Below are positions 50,811 through 59,180 of a stretch of DNA of 64,000 nucleotides, piece after piece. Origin of the DNA: JABCPO02 sp052174015 (GTDB lineage Bacteria > Bacillota > Clostridia > TANB77 > CAG-508). The notes under the pieces were generated by a model. It had not been told where the DNA came from. It saw only the letters and a list, made by a program, of their open reading frames with translations, and did not search any database. Made by a program: the position numbers and the translations under genes. Within the stretch, counting starts at the first letter, position 1; every line of letters begins with the position of its first letter. The stretch is from the NCBI GenBank assembly GCA_052174015.1, contig JBQMXM010000003.1, positions 1 to 64,000 on the forward strand, written 5' to 3'.

Positions 50811-50838
50811 AAAGGAGATGTTTTATCATCTCTTTTTT
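50811..50838 (+). terminator. Terminator after pgsA
   Basis: The stem AAAGGAGATG/CATCTCTTTT (50811-50820 with 50827-50836, one wobble) with loop TTTTAT, running into T7. Confidence 0.8.
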
Positions 50839-50932
50839 TAGACTAATGTGATAAATATATTAAAAGAAGTATCTAGTACATTTACATACAATGAATCATA
50901 TTTTAAATTTATTTAATACACATAATTCAATT

Positions 50933-50961
50933 TTGCATTTTTTAAAAAAATATAGTATAAT
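50933..50961 (+). promoter_or_regulatory. Promoter of typA
   Basis: TTGCAT (50933-50938), 17 bases, TATAAT (50956-50961), 48 bases before the ATG of typA. Confidence 0.78.
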
Positions 50962-51009
50962 ATTATAGTTATAAAATTATATGAGAAGTAATAAAAGAGT
51001 GAGGCAAAA

Positions 51010-52827
51010 ATGATAAATGAAAAAATAAGAAATGTAGCTATAATAGCACACGTTGACCACGGAAAAACAACATTAGTAAATGAGTTATTAAAACAAAGTG
51101 GAGTTTTTAGAACAAACGAAGAAGTACAAGATAGAGTAATGGATAGTAATGACCAAGAAAGAGAAAGAGGAATTACTATCTTATCTAAAAATACATCTGT
51201 AATGTATAATGATATAAAAATAAATATAGTAGATACACCAGGACACGCAGACTTTGGAGGAGAAGTAGAACGTGTACTTAAAATGGTAGATGGAGTATTA
51301 CTATTAGTAGATGCGTATGAAGGTACAATGCCACAAACAAGAGCAGTACTTAAAAAAGCATTGTCATTAGGATTAAAACCTATAGTAGTAGTAAACAAAA
51401 TTGATAGACCAGGAGCAAATCCTGAAAAAGCATTAGATAGTGTTTTAGAATTATTTATAGATTTAGGAGCAGATGAAGACCAATTAGAATTTCCAGTTGT
51501 GTATGCATCAGCAAAAAATGGTGTATCAAAATTTAATGTGGAAGATGAAGCAGTAGACTTTATTCCAATATTTGAATCAATTGTTAAAAATATACCTGCA
51601 CCAAATTGTGATATAGATGGAACAGCACAAATGTTAGTATCAAATATTGATTATGATGATTATGTAGGAAGAATAGCAGTAGGAAGAATAGAAAGAGGAA
51701 CTTTAAGAAAAGGTATGCCTATTGCAATTTGCAAGAGAGATGAAAGTGTAAAAAAAGCTAATATTACTAAAATGTATATATATCAAGGGTTACAAAAAGT
51801 TGTAGTAGAAGAAGCGAAAGCAGGAGAAATAGTTACAATATCTGGTATTGCAGATGTAAATATTGGAGAAACAATCTGTGATGAAAATAATATTGAAAAA
51901 ATAGATTTTGTAGATATAGACGAACCAACAGTATCAATGACATTTAGTGTAAACAATGGTCCACTTGCAGGAAAAGAAGGTAAATATATAACTTCAAGAC
52001 ATATTAAAGATAGATTAGAAAAAGAAGTAGAAAGAAATATATCATTAAGAGTAAGAGATACAGAATTTTCAGATCAATTTGAAGTGTCTGGTAGAGGAGA
52101 ATTACATTTAACAGTACTTATAGAGACAATGAGAAGAGAAGGATTTGAACTTTTAGTATCAAGACCAAAAGTAATATTAAGAGAAATAGATGGAGTAATG
52201 CAAGAACCAATAGAAAGATTGGTTGTAGATGCACCAACTGACACAATAGGTTCAGTAATAGAAAAATTAGGAAGACGTAAAGCAGAAATGATTGATATGA
52301 AACCAGGAGAAGGAGACTTTACAAGAGTAGAATTCTTAATTCCAGCAAGAGGACTTATTGGATACAGAGCAGAATTTTTAACAGATACAAGAGGAAATGG
52401 AACATTAAATCATGTATTTGAAAAATATGCACCATTAAAAGGAGAAATTCAATCAAGAACAAGAGGAACAATAGTTGCATTTGAATCAGGTAAAGCAGTA
52501 GCATATGGATTATTTAATGCACAAGATAAAGGAGAATTATTGATCTCTCCAGGTACAGAAGTGTATGAAGGAATGGTAGTTGGAATAAATTCAAGAAATG
52601 AAGATTTAGCAATAAATGTATGTAAAGAAAAACATTTAACAAATACTAGAGCTTCAGGTTCAGATGATGCTTTAAACTTAGTGCCACCATTAAATTTCTC
52701 ATTAGAAAAAGCAATAGAATTTATTGCAGATGATGAATATGTAGAAATTACACCAGAAAATATTAGAATTCGTAAAAGAATTTTAAATAATAAAGAGAGA
52801 GAAAGAGCAAATAGAAGTAAAAAATAA
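51010..52827 (+). CDS. typA: Translational GTPase TypA/BipA
   Basis: The protein has 605 residues, a ribosome-associated GTPase related to EF-G/LepA and involved in ribosome assembly and stress adaptation. G-motifs: G1 AHVDHGKTT, G2 ERERGITI, G3 DTPGHADFGGEV, G4 NKIDRPGA. They are followed by domain II, the EF-G-like III and V domains (VSGRGELHLTVLIETMRREG in part) and the TypA-specific C-terminal domain (TPENIRIRKRILNN). The length and all motifs are normal. The next gene starts within its stop codon (TAATG). Confidence 0.96.
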   Translation: MINEKIRNVAIIAHVDHGKTTLVNELLKQSGVFRTNEEVQDRVMDSNDQERERGITILSKNTSVMYNDIKINIVDTPGHADFGGEVERVLKMVDGVLLLVDAYEGTMPQTRAVLKKALSLGLKPIVVVNKIDRPGANPEKALDSVLELFIDLGADEDQLEFPVVYASAKNGVSKFNVEDEAVDFIPIFESIVKNIPAPNCDIDGTAQMLVSNIDYDDYVGRIAVGRIERGTLRKGMPIAICKRDESVKKANITKMYIYQGLQKVVVEEAKAGEIVTISGIADVNIGETICDENNIEKIDFVDIDEPTVSMTFSVNNGPLAGKEGKYITSRHIKDRLEKEVERNISLRVRDTEFSDQFEVSGRGELHLTVLIETMRREGFELLVSRPKVILREIDGVMQEPIERLVVDAPTDTIGSVIEKLGRRKAEMIDMKPGEGDFTRVEFLIPARGLIGYRAEFLTDTRGNGTLNHVFEKYAPLKGEIQSRTRGTIVAFESGKAVAYGLFNAQDKGELLISPGTEVYEGMVVGINSRNEDLAINVCKEKHLTNTRASGSDDALNLVPPLNFSLEKAIEFIADDEYVEITPENIRIRKRILNNKERERANRSKK

Positions 52828-53459
52828 TGGATACAATTAAAAAAATAAAGGAATATGCTATAAAAAACAATGTACCTATTTTAAGAGATAAAACATTAAA
52901 AATATTACTTAATAAAATTCAAAAAATAGTAAATGAAAATCCAAATAAGGAAATTCATGTATTAGAAATAGGTACAGCAATTGCATATACTACAATTCAA
53001 ATAGCAAATGTTTCTCCAAATATATATATTGATACAATAGAAAAAAAAGTATCTGTATATGAAAGAGCTAAACAAAATGTATTAGAATATAGTGAAATAG
53101 ATGAAAATATATTAGAAAGAATAACATTATATAATGGAGATGCAATAGAAATCTTAAAAGATGTAATGTCTTCAAAGCAAAAATATGATTTTGTATTTAT
53201 AGATGCAAATAAAAGTAAATATTTAGAATATTTTAATATATGTAAAGAAATACTAAAAACAGATAGAACTACATACATATTTGCAGACAATGTATTATAT
53301 ATGGGGTATGTTTTAGGAGATTATACAGAAAAAAAACATAGAACAGCAGTAACAAATTTAAGATTATTTGTATCAGAAATTATGAAAAATACATATAATA
53401 CTAAACTATATAGTATAGATGATGGTTTTAGTATTACAAAGTTTGAAAAAAATAATTAG
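52827..53459 (+). CDS. Class I SAM-dependent O-methyltransferase (TrmR/YrrM-like)
   Basis: The protein has 210 residues. It belongs to the caffeoyl-CoA O-methyltransferase-type family, to which the tRNA 5-hydroxyuridine methyltransferase TrmR belongs. Motif I is LEIGTAIAYTTIQIA, followed by the acidic ribose-binding DTIEKK, GDAIEIL, DFVFIDANKSKYLEYF and FADNVLYMGYV with the metal-binding Asp-Asn. The TrmR assignment fits length and lineage, but the trhP genes that often accompany trmR are absent. It is coupled to typA by a one-base overlap. Confidence 0.82.
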   Translation: MDTIKKIKEYAIKNNVPILRDKTLKILLNKIQKIVNENPNKEIHVLEIGTAIAYTTIQIANVSPNIYIDTIEKKVSVYERAKQNVLEYSEIDENILERITLYNGDAIEILKDVMSSKQKYDFVFIDANKSKYLEYFNICKEILKTDRTTYIFADNVLYMGYVLGDYTEKKHRTAVTNLRLFVSEIMKNTYNTKLYSIDDGFSITKFEKNN

Positions 53460-53543
53460 CTATGGTATAATGATATACATAATTAGTTTAAATAGTCTTA
53501 TATTAAAATTATGTTAAAATAAATGAATATATTAAACTAAAAA

Positions 53544-53572
53544 TTGAAAAAATATAATTTAAATGTTATAGT
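53544..53572 (+). promoter_or_regulatory. Promoter of the LPEAG surface protein gene
   Basis: TTGAAA (53544-53549), 17 bases, TATAGT (53567-53572). The leader of about 70 bases has no recognisable riboswitch. The ribosome site is AAAGGAA. Confidence 0.7.
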
Positions 53573-53649
53573 ATAGATATACTGAAAAGTAATAATACCG
53601 AAGCGAAAGCTAATTAAAATTACATGTAAATTTAAAGAAAGGAACTATT

Positions 53650-54048
53650 ATGAACAAAGTATTAAACAGAGTTATGTTATTAGTATTAGCATTAACATTA
53701 GTGGTAGGAATCAATGCATTTGCAACATTCCCATCATCATCAGATTCAAGTACTAATAATACATCAACAACAAATCAATCATCTCAAAATAATTCTGGAA
53801 CATCATTATTAAGTCCAGGTGGTGGAACAACAACAACTTCATCATCAACAACTGGTGGAAGTAGTGATACAACTACATCTACTACAACAAACACACAAAT
53901 TCAAACAGATGGACAAAAATCAACAGAATCAAAAAAAGATGAAAAAACAACAACATTACCAGAAGCAGGAGCAAGCAAACTTGTTTTTGTAGGAATGGGT
54001 TCATTAGCAGTAATTACAGCATTAATGTATAAAAAAGCTAGAAAATAA
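53650..54048 (+). CDS. Small Ser/Thr-rich surface protein with LPEAG sorting-type signal
   Basis: The protein has 132 residues. A signal peptide (VMLLVLALTLVVGINAFA) is followed by a low-complexity Ser/Thr/Asn/Gly stretch of about 75 residues (TSTTNQSSQNNSGTS and similar). The C-terminal wall-sorting arrangement is LPEAG, a hydrophobic helix (LVFVGMGSLAVITALMY) and a basic end (KKARK). LPEAG departs from LPxTG only in having Ala for Thr. The mature chain would be a flexible, probably glycosylated, wall-attached spacer. It is a single-gene unit with its own promoter and terminator. No sortase gene is in the window. Confidence 0.78.
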   Translation: MNKVLNRVMLLVLALTLVVGINAFATFPSSSDSSTNNTSTTNQSSQNNSGTSLLSPGGGTTTTSSSTTGGSSDTTTSTTTNTQIQTDGQKSTESKKDEKTTTLPEAGASKLVFVGMGSLAVITALMYKKARK

Positions 54049-54070
54049 TATTAAAATGAATCAAAGTAAG

Positions 54071-54100
54071 AGCAGTTAATATATATTAACTGCTTTTTTA
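54071..54100 (+). terminator. Terminator after the LPEAG protein gene
   Basis: A perfect 10-bp stem AGCAGTTAAT/ATTAACTGCT (54071-54080 with 54085-54094) with loop ATAT and T6. Confidence 0.88.
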
Positions 54101-54150
54101 ATATATATTGTAATATTATAGTTAGAAATATAGCTAAAAATAATTTGGTG

Positions 54151-54159
54151 TGATATAAT
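54151..54159 (+). promoter_or_regulatory. Extended -10 promoter of the half-transporter pair
   Basis: TGATATAAT (TATAAT at 54154-54159), with no good -35 box. The ATG lies 33 bases downstream. Confidence 0.55.
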
Positions 54160-54192
54160 TCAAGTAATATATATAATAATTATGAGGTGAAA

Positions 54193-54534
54193 ATGTTAAA
54201 ATCAATAATTGATAACAAAAAAGGAATACTGCTTATGATTATTTCAGCAATTTTCGCATGTATAGGCCAATTATTTTGGAAACTTTTTAATATCAATGAT
54301 AATATACTATATTTAATATTTGGATTCTTCCTCTACGGAGTAGGAGCATTAGTTATGATTAAAGCATACAAGTTTGGAAAATTATCTGTATTACAACCGA
54401 TAATTAGTTTAAATTATGTATTTGCACTAATTTTAGGAGTAACTGTACTTAAAGAAAATATCAGTATATTTAAAATATTAGGTATATTTATTATAATTTT
54501 TGGAGTAGCATGTATTGCTGGAGGAGATAAATGA
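54193..54534 (+). CDS. Half-size EamA/SMR-like transporter subunit 1
   Basis: The protein has 113 residues from the ATG at 54193, with GAGGTG before it; a GTG two codons earlier is less likely. Four membrane helices are visible, with ISAIFACIGQLFWKLF in the first and LSVLQPIISLNYVFALILG in the third, and the end KILGIFIIIFGVACIAGG. This is the SMR/EamA half-domain plan seen in ArnE/ArnF-like flippase pairs. It overlaps the next gene by 4 bases (ATGA), so a heterodimer is likely. The substrate could be an undecaprenyl-linked sugar or a small drug-like molecule. Confidence 0.75.
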   Translation: MLKSIIDNKKGILLMIISAIFACIGQLFWKLFNINDNILYLIFGFFLYGVGALVMIKAYKFGKLSVLQPIISLNYVFALILGVTVLKENISIFKILGIFIIIFGVACIAGGDK

Positions 54535-54983
54535 TAACAATAACATATATATGTCTACTTATAATGACATTAACAGGAGCATTTGCATCATTATTCTTAA
54601 AGCAAATATCAGAATATCCAAAAAAAGATAGTAAGATAATATTAAAATTAGAAGAAAGAAAAAATAATAGTATTAATAATAATAGAAAGACTATAATAAC
54701 AATAATATTAAATATATTAAAAAATGATATTATATATCCATTAATATTACTTTTAGAAAATATATACTTATATTATGGTGGAATATTATATATATTAGCT
54801 GCAATTTTAAATATATTTGTTTTAAAATATTTAGAATATTCAATAGTATTACCATTAACAGCAATAACATATATATGGACAATGCTTATATCAAAAATAT
54901 ATTTAAAAGAAAAAATAACAAAATTAAAAATATTAGGAATTATATTAATAGTTATAGGTTCATATTTAATAACAATAAGTTGA
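54531..54983 (+). CDS. Half-size EamA/SMR-like transporter subunit 2
   Basis: The protein has 150 residues and four membrane helices of the same plan as its partner (LTGAFASLFLKQISEYPKK; YSIVLPLTAITYIWTMLISK, shortened; KILGIILIVIGSYLI). Between helices 1 and 2 lies a charged insert of about 35 residues (KLEERKNNSINNNRK). It is translationally coupled to subunit 1. Confidence 0.72.
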   Translation: MITITYICLLIMTLTGAFASLFLKQISEYPKKDSKIILKLEERKNNSINNNRKTIITIILNILKNDIIYPLILLLENIYLYYGGILYILAAILNIFVLKYLEYSIVLPLTAITYIWTMLISKIYLKEKITKLKILGIILIVIGSYLITIS

Positions 54984-55047
54984 AAATGTATATGATTTAT
55001 ATGATTAAAGTATATTAATATAATGTTTTAATAGGAAAGAGGTAATT

Positions 55048-55728
55048 ATGCAATACAAAATAATAGGAACAACAGTACCAGTAGTAGAAGTTACTATGAA
55101 ACAAGGTGAATCAATGTACACACAAAAAGGTGGAATGACATATCAAACAGAAGGTATAGAAATGAAAACAAATGCCCGTGGTGGAGTAATGAAAAGTTTA
55201 GGAAGAATGTTTACAGGTGAATCAATTTTTATGACAAACTATAATGCGTTACAAGATGATGTAAAAATAGGGTTTGCAACAACAGTACCAGGTAACATAG
55301 TAGCATTAGATTTATCAAAAATTCCAGATGGAATGATGGTACAAAAAGGAGCATTTTTATGTGCAGAACAAAGTGTAGATTTAAAAGTTGCATTTACTAA
55401 AAAACTTAGTGCAGGATTTTTTGGTGGAGAAGGATTTATATTACAAAAAGCTACAGGAAATGGAAACGTATTTTTAGAAGTTGATGGAGATGCAATTGAA
55501 AAAGAATTAGCAGATGGAGAAGTTTTAAAAGTAGATACAGGAAATGTAGTAGCATTTGAACCAACAGTTAATTATTCAGTAGAAATGGTAAAAGGACTTG
55601 GAAATATATTATTAGGTGGAGAAGGATTATTCTTAACAAAATTAGTAGGTCCAGGAAAAGTTATATTACAATCACAAAATTTCAATGACTTTGCAAGCAG
55701 AGTAGTAACAATGATGCCTAAAAAATAA
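55048..55728 (+). CDS. AIM24/TIGR00266-family protein
   Basis: The protein has 226 residues and a single beta-rich cytosolic domain. Family hallmarks: VEVTMKQGESMYTQKGGMTY, GEGFILQKATGNGNVFLEV (shortened), ADGEVLKVDTGNVVAFEP, GGEGLFLTKLVGPGKVILQS (shortened). The internal repetition GGEGF.../GGEGL... reflects the pseudo-symmetric double beta fold. The cellular role of bacterial members is not established. AAAGAGG precedes the ATG. It is followed by a tRNA-Leu with its own promoter. Confidence 0.9.
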   Translation: MQYKIIGTTVPVVEVTMKQGESMYTQKGGMTYQTEGIEMKTNARGGVMKSLGRMFTGESIFMTNYNALQDDVKIGFATTVPGNIVALDLSKIPDGMMVQKGAFLCAEQSVDLKVAFTKKLSAGFFGGEGFILQKATGNGNVFLEVDGDAIEKELADGEVLKVDTGNVVAFEPTVNYSVEMVKGLGNILLGGEGLFLTKLVGPGKVILQSQNFNDFASRVVTMMPKK

Positions 55729-55764
55729 TATTTAAAAAAACACAAAAAAATATTAAATTAGTTA

Positions 55765-55793
55765 TTGACAAACAATAATTAAATATGTATAAT
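55765..55793 (+). promoter_or_regulatory. Perfect-consensus promoter of tRNA-Leu
   Basis: TTGACA (55765-55770), 17 bases, TATAAT (55788-55793), 30 bases before the tRNA. Confidence 0.88.
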
Positions 55794-55823
55794 AATACTT
55801 GTTAGATGGTTTCGCCTATATTT

Positions 55824-55912
55824 GCAACTGTGGCGGAACTGGTAGACGCACAGGACTTAAAATCCTGCGAGGCTTATCCCTCGTGCCGGTTCGATTCCGG
55901 CCAGTTGCACCA
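55824..55912 (+). tRNA. tRNA-Leu (anticodon TAA)
   Basis: An 89-base class II tRNA with CCA encoded. Acceptor GCAACTG/CAGTTGC, anticodon stem CAGGA/TCCTG around CTTAAAA (TAA), long variable arm CGAGGCTTATCCCTCG and T-arm GCCGG/CCGGC. Confidence 0.95.
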
Positions 55913-55941
55913 GTGAAATCATCTTAGTATTATATACTTAC

Positions 55942-55966
55942 AAAGAACTAGAGATAGTTCTTTTTT
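55942..55966 (+). terminator. Terminator of tRNA-Leu
   Basis: The stem AAAGAACTA/TAGTTCTTT (55942-55950 with 55955-55963), loop GAGA, then T3. Confidence 0.85.
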
Positions 55967-55968
55967 AG

Positions 55969-55997
55969 TTGACTTTTTTGGATTGATGTGTTAGAAT
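55969..55997 (+). promoter_or_regulatory. Promoter of the rpmG-secE-nusG-rplKA operon
   Basis: TTGACT (55969-55974), 17 bases, TAGAAT (55992-55997). It begins 3 bases after the T run of the tRNA terminator and leaves a leader of about 90 bases. Confidence 0.75.
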
Positions 55998-56094
55998 TAT
56001 ATTGCATTAATATGCTCACATCGTTTCAAAAATCAAGAAAAAGATCAAAACCCTAAGCATAGGTTAAATGCTCATTCTAAAAATGGAGGAAAAT

Positions 56095-56259
56095 ATGGCA
56101 GCAAAAGGACCAAGAGAAAATATAACATTAGAATGTACTGAATGTAAACGTAGAAATTACATGACAAGCAAAAATAAAAGACATAATACAGATAGATTAG
56201 AAATAAATAAATTCTGTAAATATTGTAACAAAAGAACAGTACATAAAGAAACTAAATAG
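56095..56259 (+). CDS. rpmG: 50S ribosomal protein L33
   Basis: The protein has 54 residues from the ATG at 56095, with GGAGGA before it; an in-frame ATG 27 bases upstream has no ribosome site. Zinc-binding form: two CxxC pairs (CTEC and CKYC). The core RENITLECTECKRRNYMT is typical. It stands in the classical order rpmG-secE-nusG. Confidence 0.96.
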   Translation: MAAKGPRENITLECTECKRRNYMTSKNKRHNTDRLEINKFCKYCNKRTVHKETK

Positions 56260-56280
56260 CTACCTTTAAGGGAGGAAAAT

Positions 56281-56580
56281 ATGGCTAAGAAAAAAAATAG
56301 TAAAGAAGATAAAATGAAAAAAAATACACAAACAGCAGGAATTAGAAATGAACTAAAAAAAGTTAGTTGGCCAAATGCAGAAGAATTATCAAAAGCAACA
56401 GCAGCAGTAATGTTTTTAGTTGTTCTAGTAGCTATAATTATATTTGTTTCAGATACAATATTCTCATTTGGAAACAAAAAGTTTACAAAATATGTATCAG
56501 AAAAAAATAAGAAAGCAGAAACTGCACAAACACAAAAAAATAAAAATGAACAAAATAAACAACAAAATAATAAAAAATAA
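56281..56580 (+). CDS. secE: Preprotein translocase subunit SecE
   Basis: The protein has 99 residues, with a single membrane helix (AAVMFLVVLVAIIIFVSDTI) after the amphipathic surface helix with the SecE signature RNELKKVSWPNAEELSKAT. It clamps SecY in the protein-export channel. The C-terminal tail, outside the membrane, is extended and rich in Lys, Gln and Asn (KNKNEQNKQQNNKK). Confidence 0.95.
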   Translation: MAKKKNSKEDKMKKNTQTAGIRNELKKVSWPNAEELSKATAAVMFLVVLVAIIIFVSDTIFSFGNKKFTKYVSEKNKKAETAQTQKNKNEQNKQQNNKK

Positions 56581-56604
56581 TCCAAATAGATAAAGGAGAT
56601 GAAT

Positions 56605-57168
56605 ATGTCTCAAAAAGATTATAGTACAAAACCACATTGGTATGTTGTTCATACATACTCAGGTTATGAAAATAAGGTTAAAAATGACCTTGAAAAAATG
56701 ATTGAAAATAGAGAACTAGAAGACTATATATTTAAAATTGTTGTTCCTATGGAAGAACAAATAGAGATTAAAAATGGACAAACAAAAAAGAATTTAAAAA
56801 AAGTTTTTCCAGGATATGTATTAATAAAAATGATTGTAACAGAACAAACTTGGTATATTGTTAGAAATACTACAGGAGTTACAGGATTTGTAGGAGCAGG
56901 AACAAAACCAATACCACTTACAATAGAAGAAGTTAGAAAAATGGGATTTGATGATACACAAGTAAATGTGGATTATGAAGTTGGAGATTCTGTAGAAATT
57001 ATTAATCATGCAATGCAAGGATATATAGGACAAGTAGAAGAAATTAATAAAGACCAAAAGAAAGTTAAAGTATTAGTTTCAATGTTTTCAAGAGATACAG
57101 TAGTAGAATTAGAATTTGCAAATGTGCAAAAGTTAGAAAAAAAAATAGGAGGAAGACATGGCAGATAA
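56605..57168 (+). CDS. nusG: Transcription termination/antitermination protein NusG
   Basis: The protein has 187 residues from the ATG at 56605, 6 bases after AAAGGAG; the ATG at 56599 abuts the SD. The NGN domain is WYVVHTYSGYENKVKNDL with VFPGYVLIKM and WYIVRNTTGVTGFVG, and the KOW domain is YEVGDSVEIINHAMQG ... IGQVEEIN. It overlaps rplK by 11 bases. Confidence 0.96.
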   Translation: MSQKDYSTKPHWYVVHTYSGYENKVKNDLEKMIENRELEDYIFKIVVPMEEQIEIKNGQTKKNLKKVFPGYVLIKMIVTEQTWYIVRNTTGVTGFVGAGTKPIPLTIEEVRKMGFDDTQVNVDYEVGDSVEIINHAMQGYIGQVEEINKDQKKVKVLVSMFSRDTVVELEFANVQKLEKKIGGRHGR

Positions 57169-57586
57169 ACCAGTTGTAGCACAAGTTAAAATACAAATAG
57201 ATGCTGGAAAAGCAACACCAGCTCCACCAGTAGGACCAGCATTAGGTTCAACAGGTATTAATATTATGCAGTTCACTAAAGAATTTAATGAAAGAACTGC
57301 AAATCAAATGGGAATGAAAATACCAGTAGTTGTATCTATATACAAAGACAAAACATTTTCATTTATAACTAAAGTACCACCAGTTGCTAACTTAATTAAA
57401 AAAGAAATTAATTTATCAAAAGGTTCAGCAAAACCAAATACAGAAAAAGTAGCTAAAATGACAAAAGCACAAGTACAAAAAATAGCAGAAACTAAAATGC
57501 CTGACTTAAATGCAGGAAGTTTAGAAGCAGCTATGAGTATAGTAAGTGGTACAGCAAGATCAATGGGTATCATTGTAGAAGATTAA
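57158..57586 (+). CDS. rplK: 50S ribosomal protein L11
   Basis: The protein has 142 residues. The N-terminal domain has VKIQIDAGKATPAPPVGPAL and the RNA-binding C-terminal domain ends TARSMGIIVED. It starts inside the nusG 3' end with AGGAGG as ribosome site. Confidence 0.97.
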   Translation: MADKPVVAQVKIQIDAGKATPAPPVGPALGSTGINIMQFTKEFNERTANQMGMKIPVVVSIYKDKTFSFITKVPPVANLIKKEINLSKGSAKPNTEKVAKMTKAQVQKIAETKMPDLNAGSLEAAMSIVSGTARSMGIIVED

Positions 57587-57663
57587 TTAAAATAATAAAT
57601 AATATTAGATAAATAATATATAATATATAATAAAAAACAATAAAAAATCAAATAAATTGAAAA

Positions 57664-57688
57664 GTGGGAGAAGAAATTCGTTTACCAC
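57664..57688 (+). promoter_or_regulatory. Candidate L1-binding leader element upstream of rplA
   Basis: GTGG-GAG ... CCAC (57664-57667 paired with 57685-57688) lies just before AAGGAGG of rplA. Firmicutes carry a similar GTGGGAG...TACCAC element here that resembles the 23S rRNA site of L1 and allows feedback. The rest of the 114-base gap is AT-rich. Confidence 0.5.
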
Positions 57689-57700
57689 AAGGAGGAAAAA

Positions 57701-58381
57701 ATGAAAAGAAGTAAAGCGTATAAACAAGCGTTAGAAATGATAGAAAAAAATAAATATTATGAAATAGATGAAGCATTAGAATTAATAACAAAATTACCTA
57801 AGAAAAAATTTGATGAGACTGTAGAATTACACGTAAAATTAGGTGTTGATTCAAGAAATGCAGACCAACAAGTTAGAGGTACAGTAGTACTTCCAAATGG
57901 AACAGGTAAAGAAGTTAGAGTATTAGTAATTGCAAAAGGAGAAAAAGCAAAAGAAGCAGAAGAAGCAGGAGCTGATTTTGTAGGAGCTGAAGAAATCGTA
58001 ACTAAGATTCAAAATGAAAATTGGTTTGAATATGATGTAATTGTAACAACTCCAGATATGATGGGATTAGTAGGAAGAATAGGTAAATTATTAGGACCAA
58101 AAGGATTAATGCCAAACCCTAAATCAGGAACAATCACAATGGATGTTAAAAAAGCAATTAGTGATATTAAGGCTGGTAAAGTAGAATATAGATTAGATAA
58201 AACAAATATAGCACATTTAGTTATAGGTAAAGTATCTTTCGGTAAAGAAAAATTAAAAGAAAATTATGAAACAATAATGGCAGCATTATTAAAAGCAAAA
58301 CCAGCAGCAGCAAAAGGACAATATTTTAGAGGTATATCTGTAGCTACAAGTATGAGTCCTGGAATAAGAGTTGCAAATTAA
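57701..58381 (+). CDS. rplA: 50S ribosomal protein L1
   Basis: The protein has 226 residues. Motifs: RSKAYKQALEMIEKNKYYEI, ELHVKLGVDSRNADQQVRGT, GRIGKLLGPKGLMPNPKSGT, KAGKVEYRLDKTNIAHLVIG. Full length, with AAGGAGG before the ATG. The operon pauses after it at the L10 leader. Confidence 0.97.
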   Translation: MKRSKAYKQALEMIEKNKYYEIDEALELITKLPKKKFDETVELHVKLGVDSRNADQQVRGTVVLPNGTGKEVRVLVIAKGEKAKEAEEAGADFVGAEEIVTKIQNENWFEYDVIVTTPDMMGLVGRIGKLLGPKGLMPNPKSGTITMDVKKAISDIKAGKVEYRLDKTNIAHLVIGKVSFGKEKLKENYETIMAALLKAKPAAAKGQYFRGISVATSMSPGIRVAN

Positions 58382-58407
58382 TTAAAAATAGTATATAATA
58401 TTAATAA

Positions 58408-58527
58408 TTTCCAAAGACAATAGGCATTTAAGTCCTATCTAGGTAAGAATTAAGTATAATAGATTTAAAATTAATTATAGATTAGTGTAAATTTAGTATA
58501 AAGTCTTACCTTGCAGGTAAGGCTTTT
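58408..58527 (+). ncRNA. Ribosomal protein L10 leader (autoregulatory)
   Basis: CCAAAGACAATAGGCATTTA with AGTCCTATCTAGG (58411-58443) matches the L10(L12)4-binding fold of the L10 leader family (CCgAAGACAnnAGG...TCCTnnCnAGG). A second hairpin GTCTTACC/GGTAAGGC (58503-58510 with 58516-58523) followed by TTTT is the attenuator. GGTAAG near 58443 can pair alternatively with CTTACC, giving an antiterminator. Confidence 0.85.
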
Positions 58528-58567
58528 ATGCATGTTGTATTAGAAAAAATAATAATGGAGGTAAAAA

Positions 58568-59152
58568 GTGGCTAATTTAAAAATAATAGAAGCAAAAAAA
58601 GCAGAAGTAACAACATTAGCAGAAAAACTAAAAAAAGCCAACATAGTATTATTAACAGATTATAGAGGAATTAATGTAGAAGATGTAACTAAATTAAGAA
58701 AAGATTTAAAAGCAATCGGAGCAGAATACTCAGTAATTAAAAATAATATAGTTAGAAGAGCATTTAAAGAATGTAATATAGATGGTTTTGACGAAGTATT
58801 AGTTGGACCTACTGCAGTAATAACTTGTGATGAAGATTATTTACAAACAGCAAAAGTAATGTATAAATTCATGAAAGATAATGAATATTATCAATTAAAA
58901 GCAGGAATGATTGAAGGTGAAGTAAAAACAAAAGAAGAAATCTTTGTACTTGCTCAATTACCATCAAGAGAAGAATTACTTGCAAAACTTGCTGGTGTAT
59001 TACTTGCAAATATACAAAAACTTGCAGTTGCATTAGATCAAGTAAAAGAAAAGAAATCAGAAAATGCAGTTGAAACAGAAGCACAAGACGCAAAAGAAGA
59101 AAAACAAGAAGAAACTAAAGAAGTAGTTGAAGAAACAAAAACTGAAGAATAA
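58568..59152 (+). CDS. rplJ: 50S ribosomal protein L10
   Basis: The protein has 194 residues, with a GTG start 4 bases after GGAGGT. LTDYRGINVEDVTKLRKDL and YSVIKNNIVRRAF mark the RNA-binding domain; the helix KLAGVLLANIQKLAVALDQV, which holds the L12 dimers, follows. The last 30 residues are an acidic Glu/Lys tail (EEKQEETKEVVEETKTEE) longer than in most L10 proteins. Confidence 0.96.
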   Translation: MANLKIIEAKKAEVTTLAEKLKKANIVLLTDYRGINVEDVTKLRKDLKAIGAEYSVIKNNIVRRAFKECNIDGFDEVLVGPTAVITCDEDYLQTAKVMYKFMKDNEYYQLKAGMIEGEVKTKEEIFVLAQLPSREELLAKLAGVLLANIQKLAVALDQVKEKKSENAVETEAQDAKEEKQEETKEVVEETKTEE

Positions 59153-59180
59153 AATAATATATAATATAAAGGAGAATAAC

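Noticed and set aside
53573..53649. Riboswitch (c-di-GMP-like) before the LPEAG protein gene
   Set aside because: The fragment CGAAGCGAAAGC is suggestive, but the leader is only about 70 bases and lacks the tetraloop-receptor and conserved joining segments.
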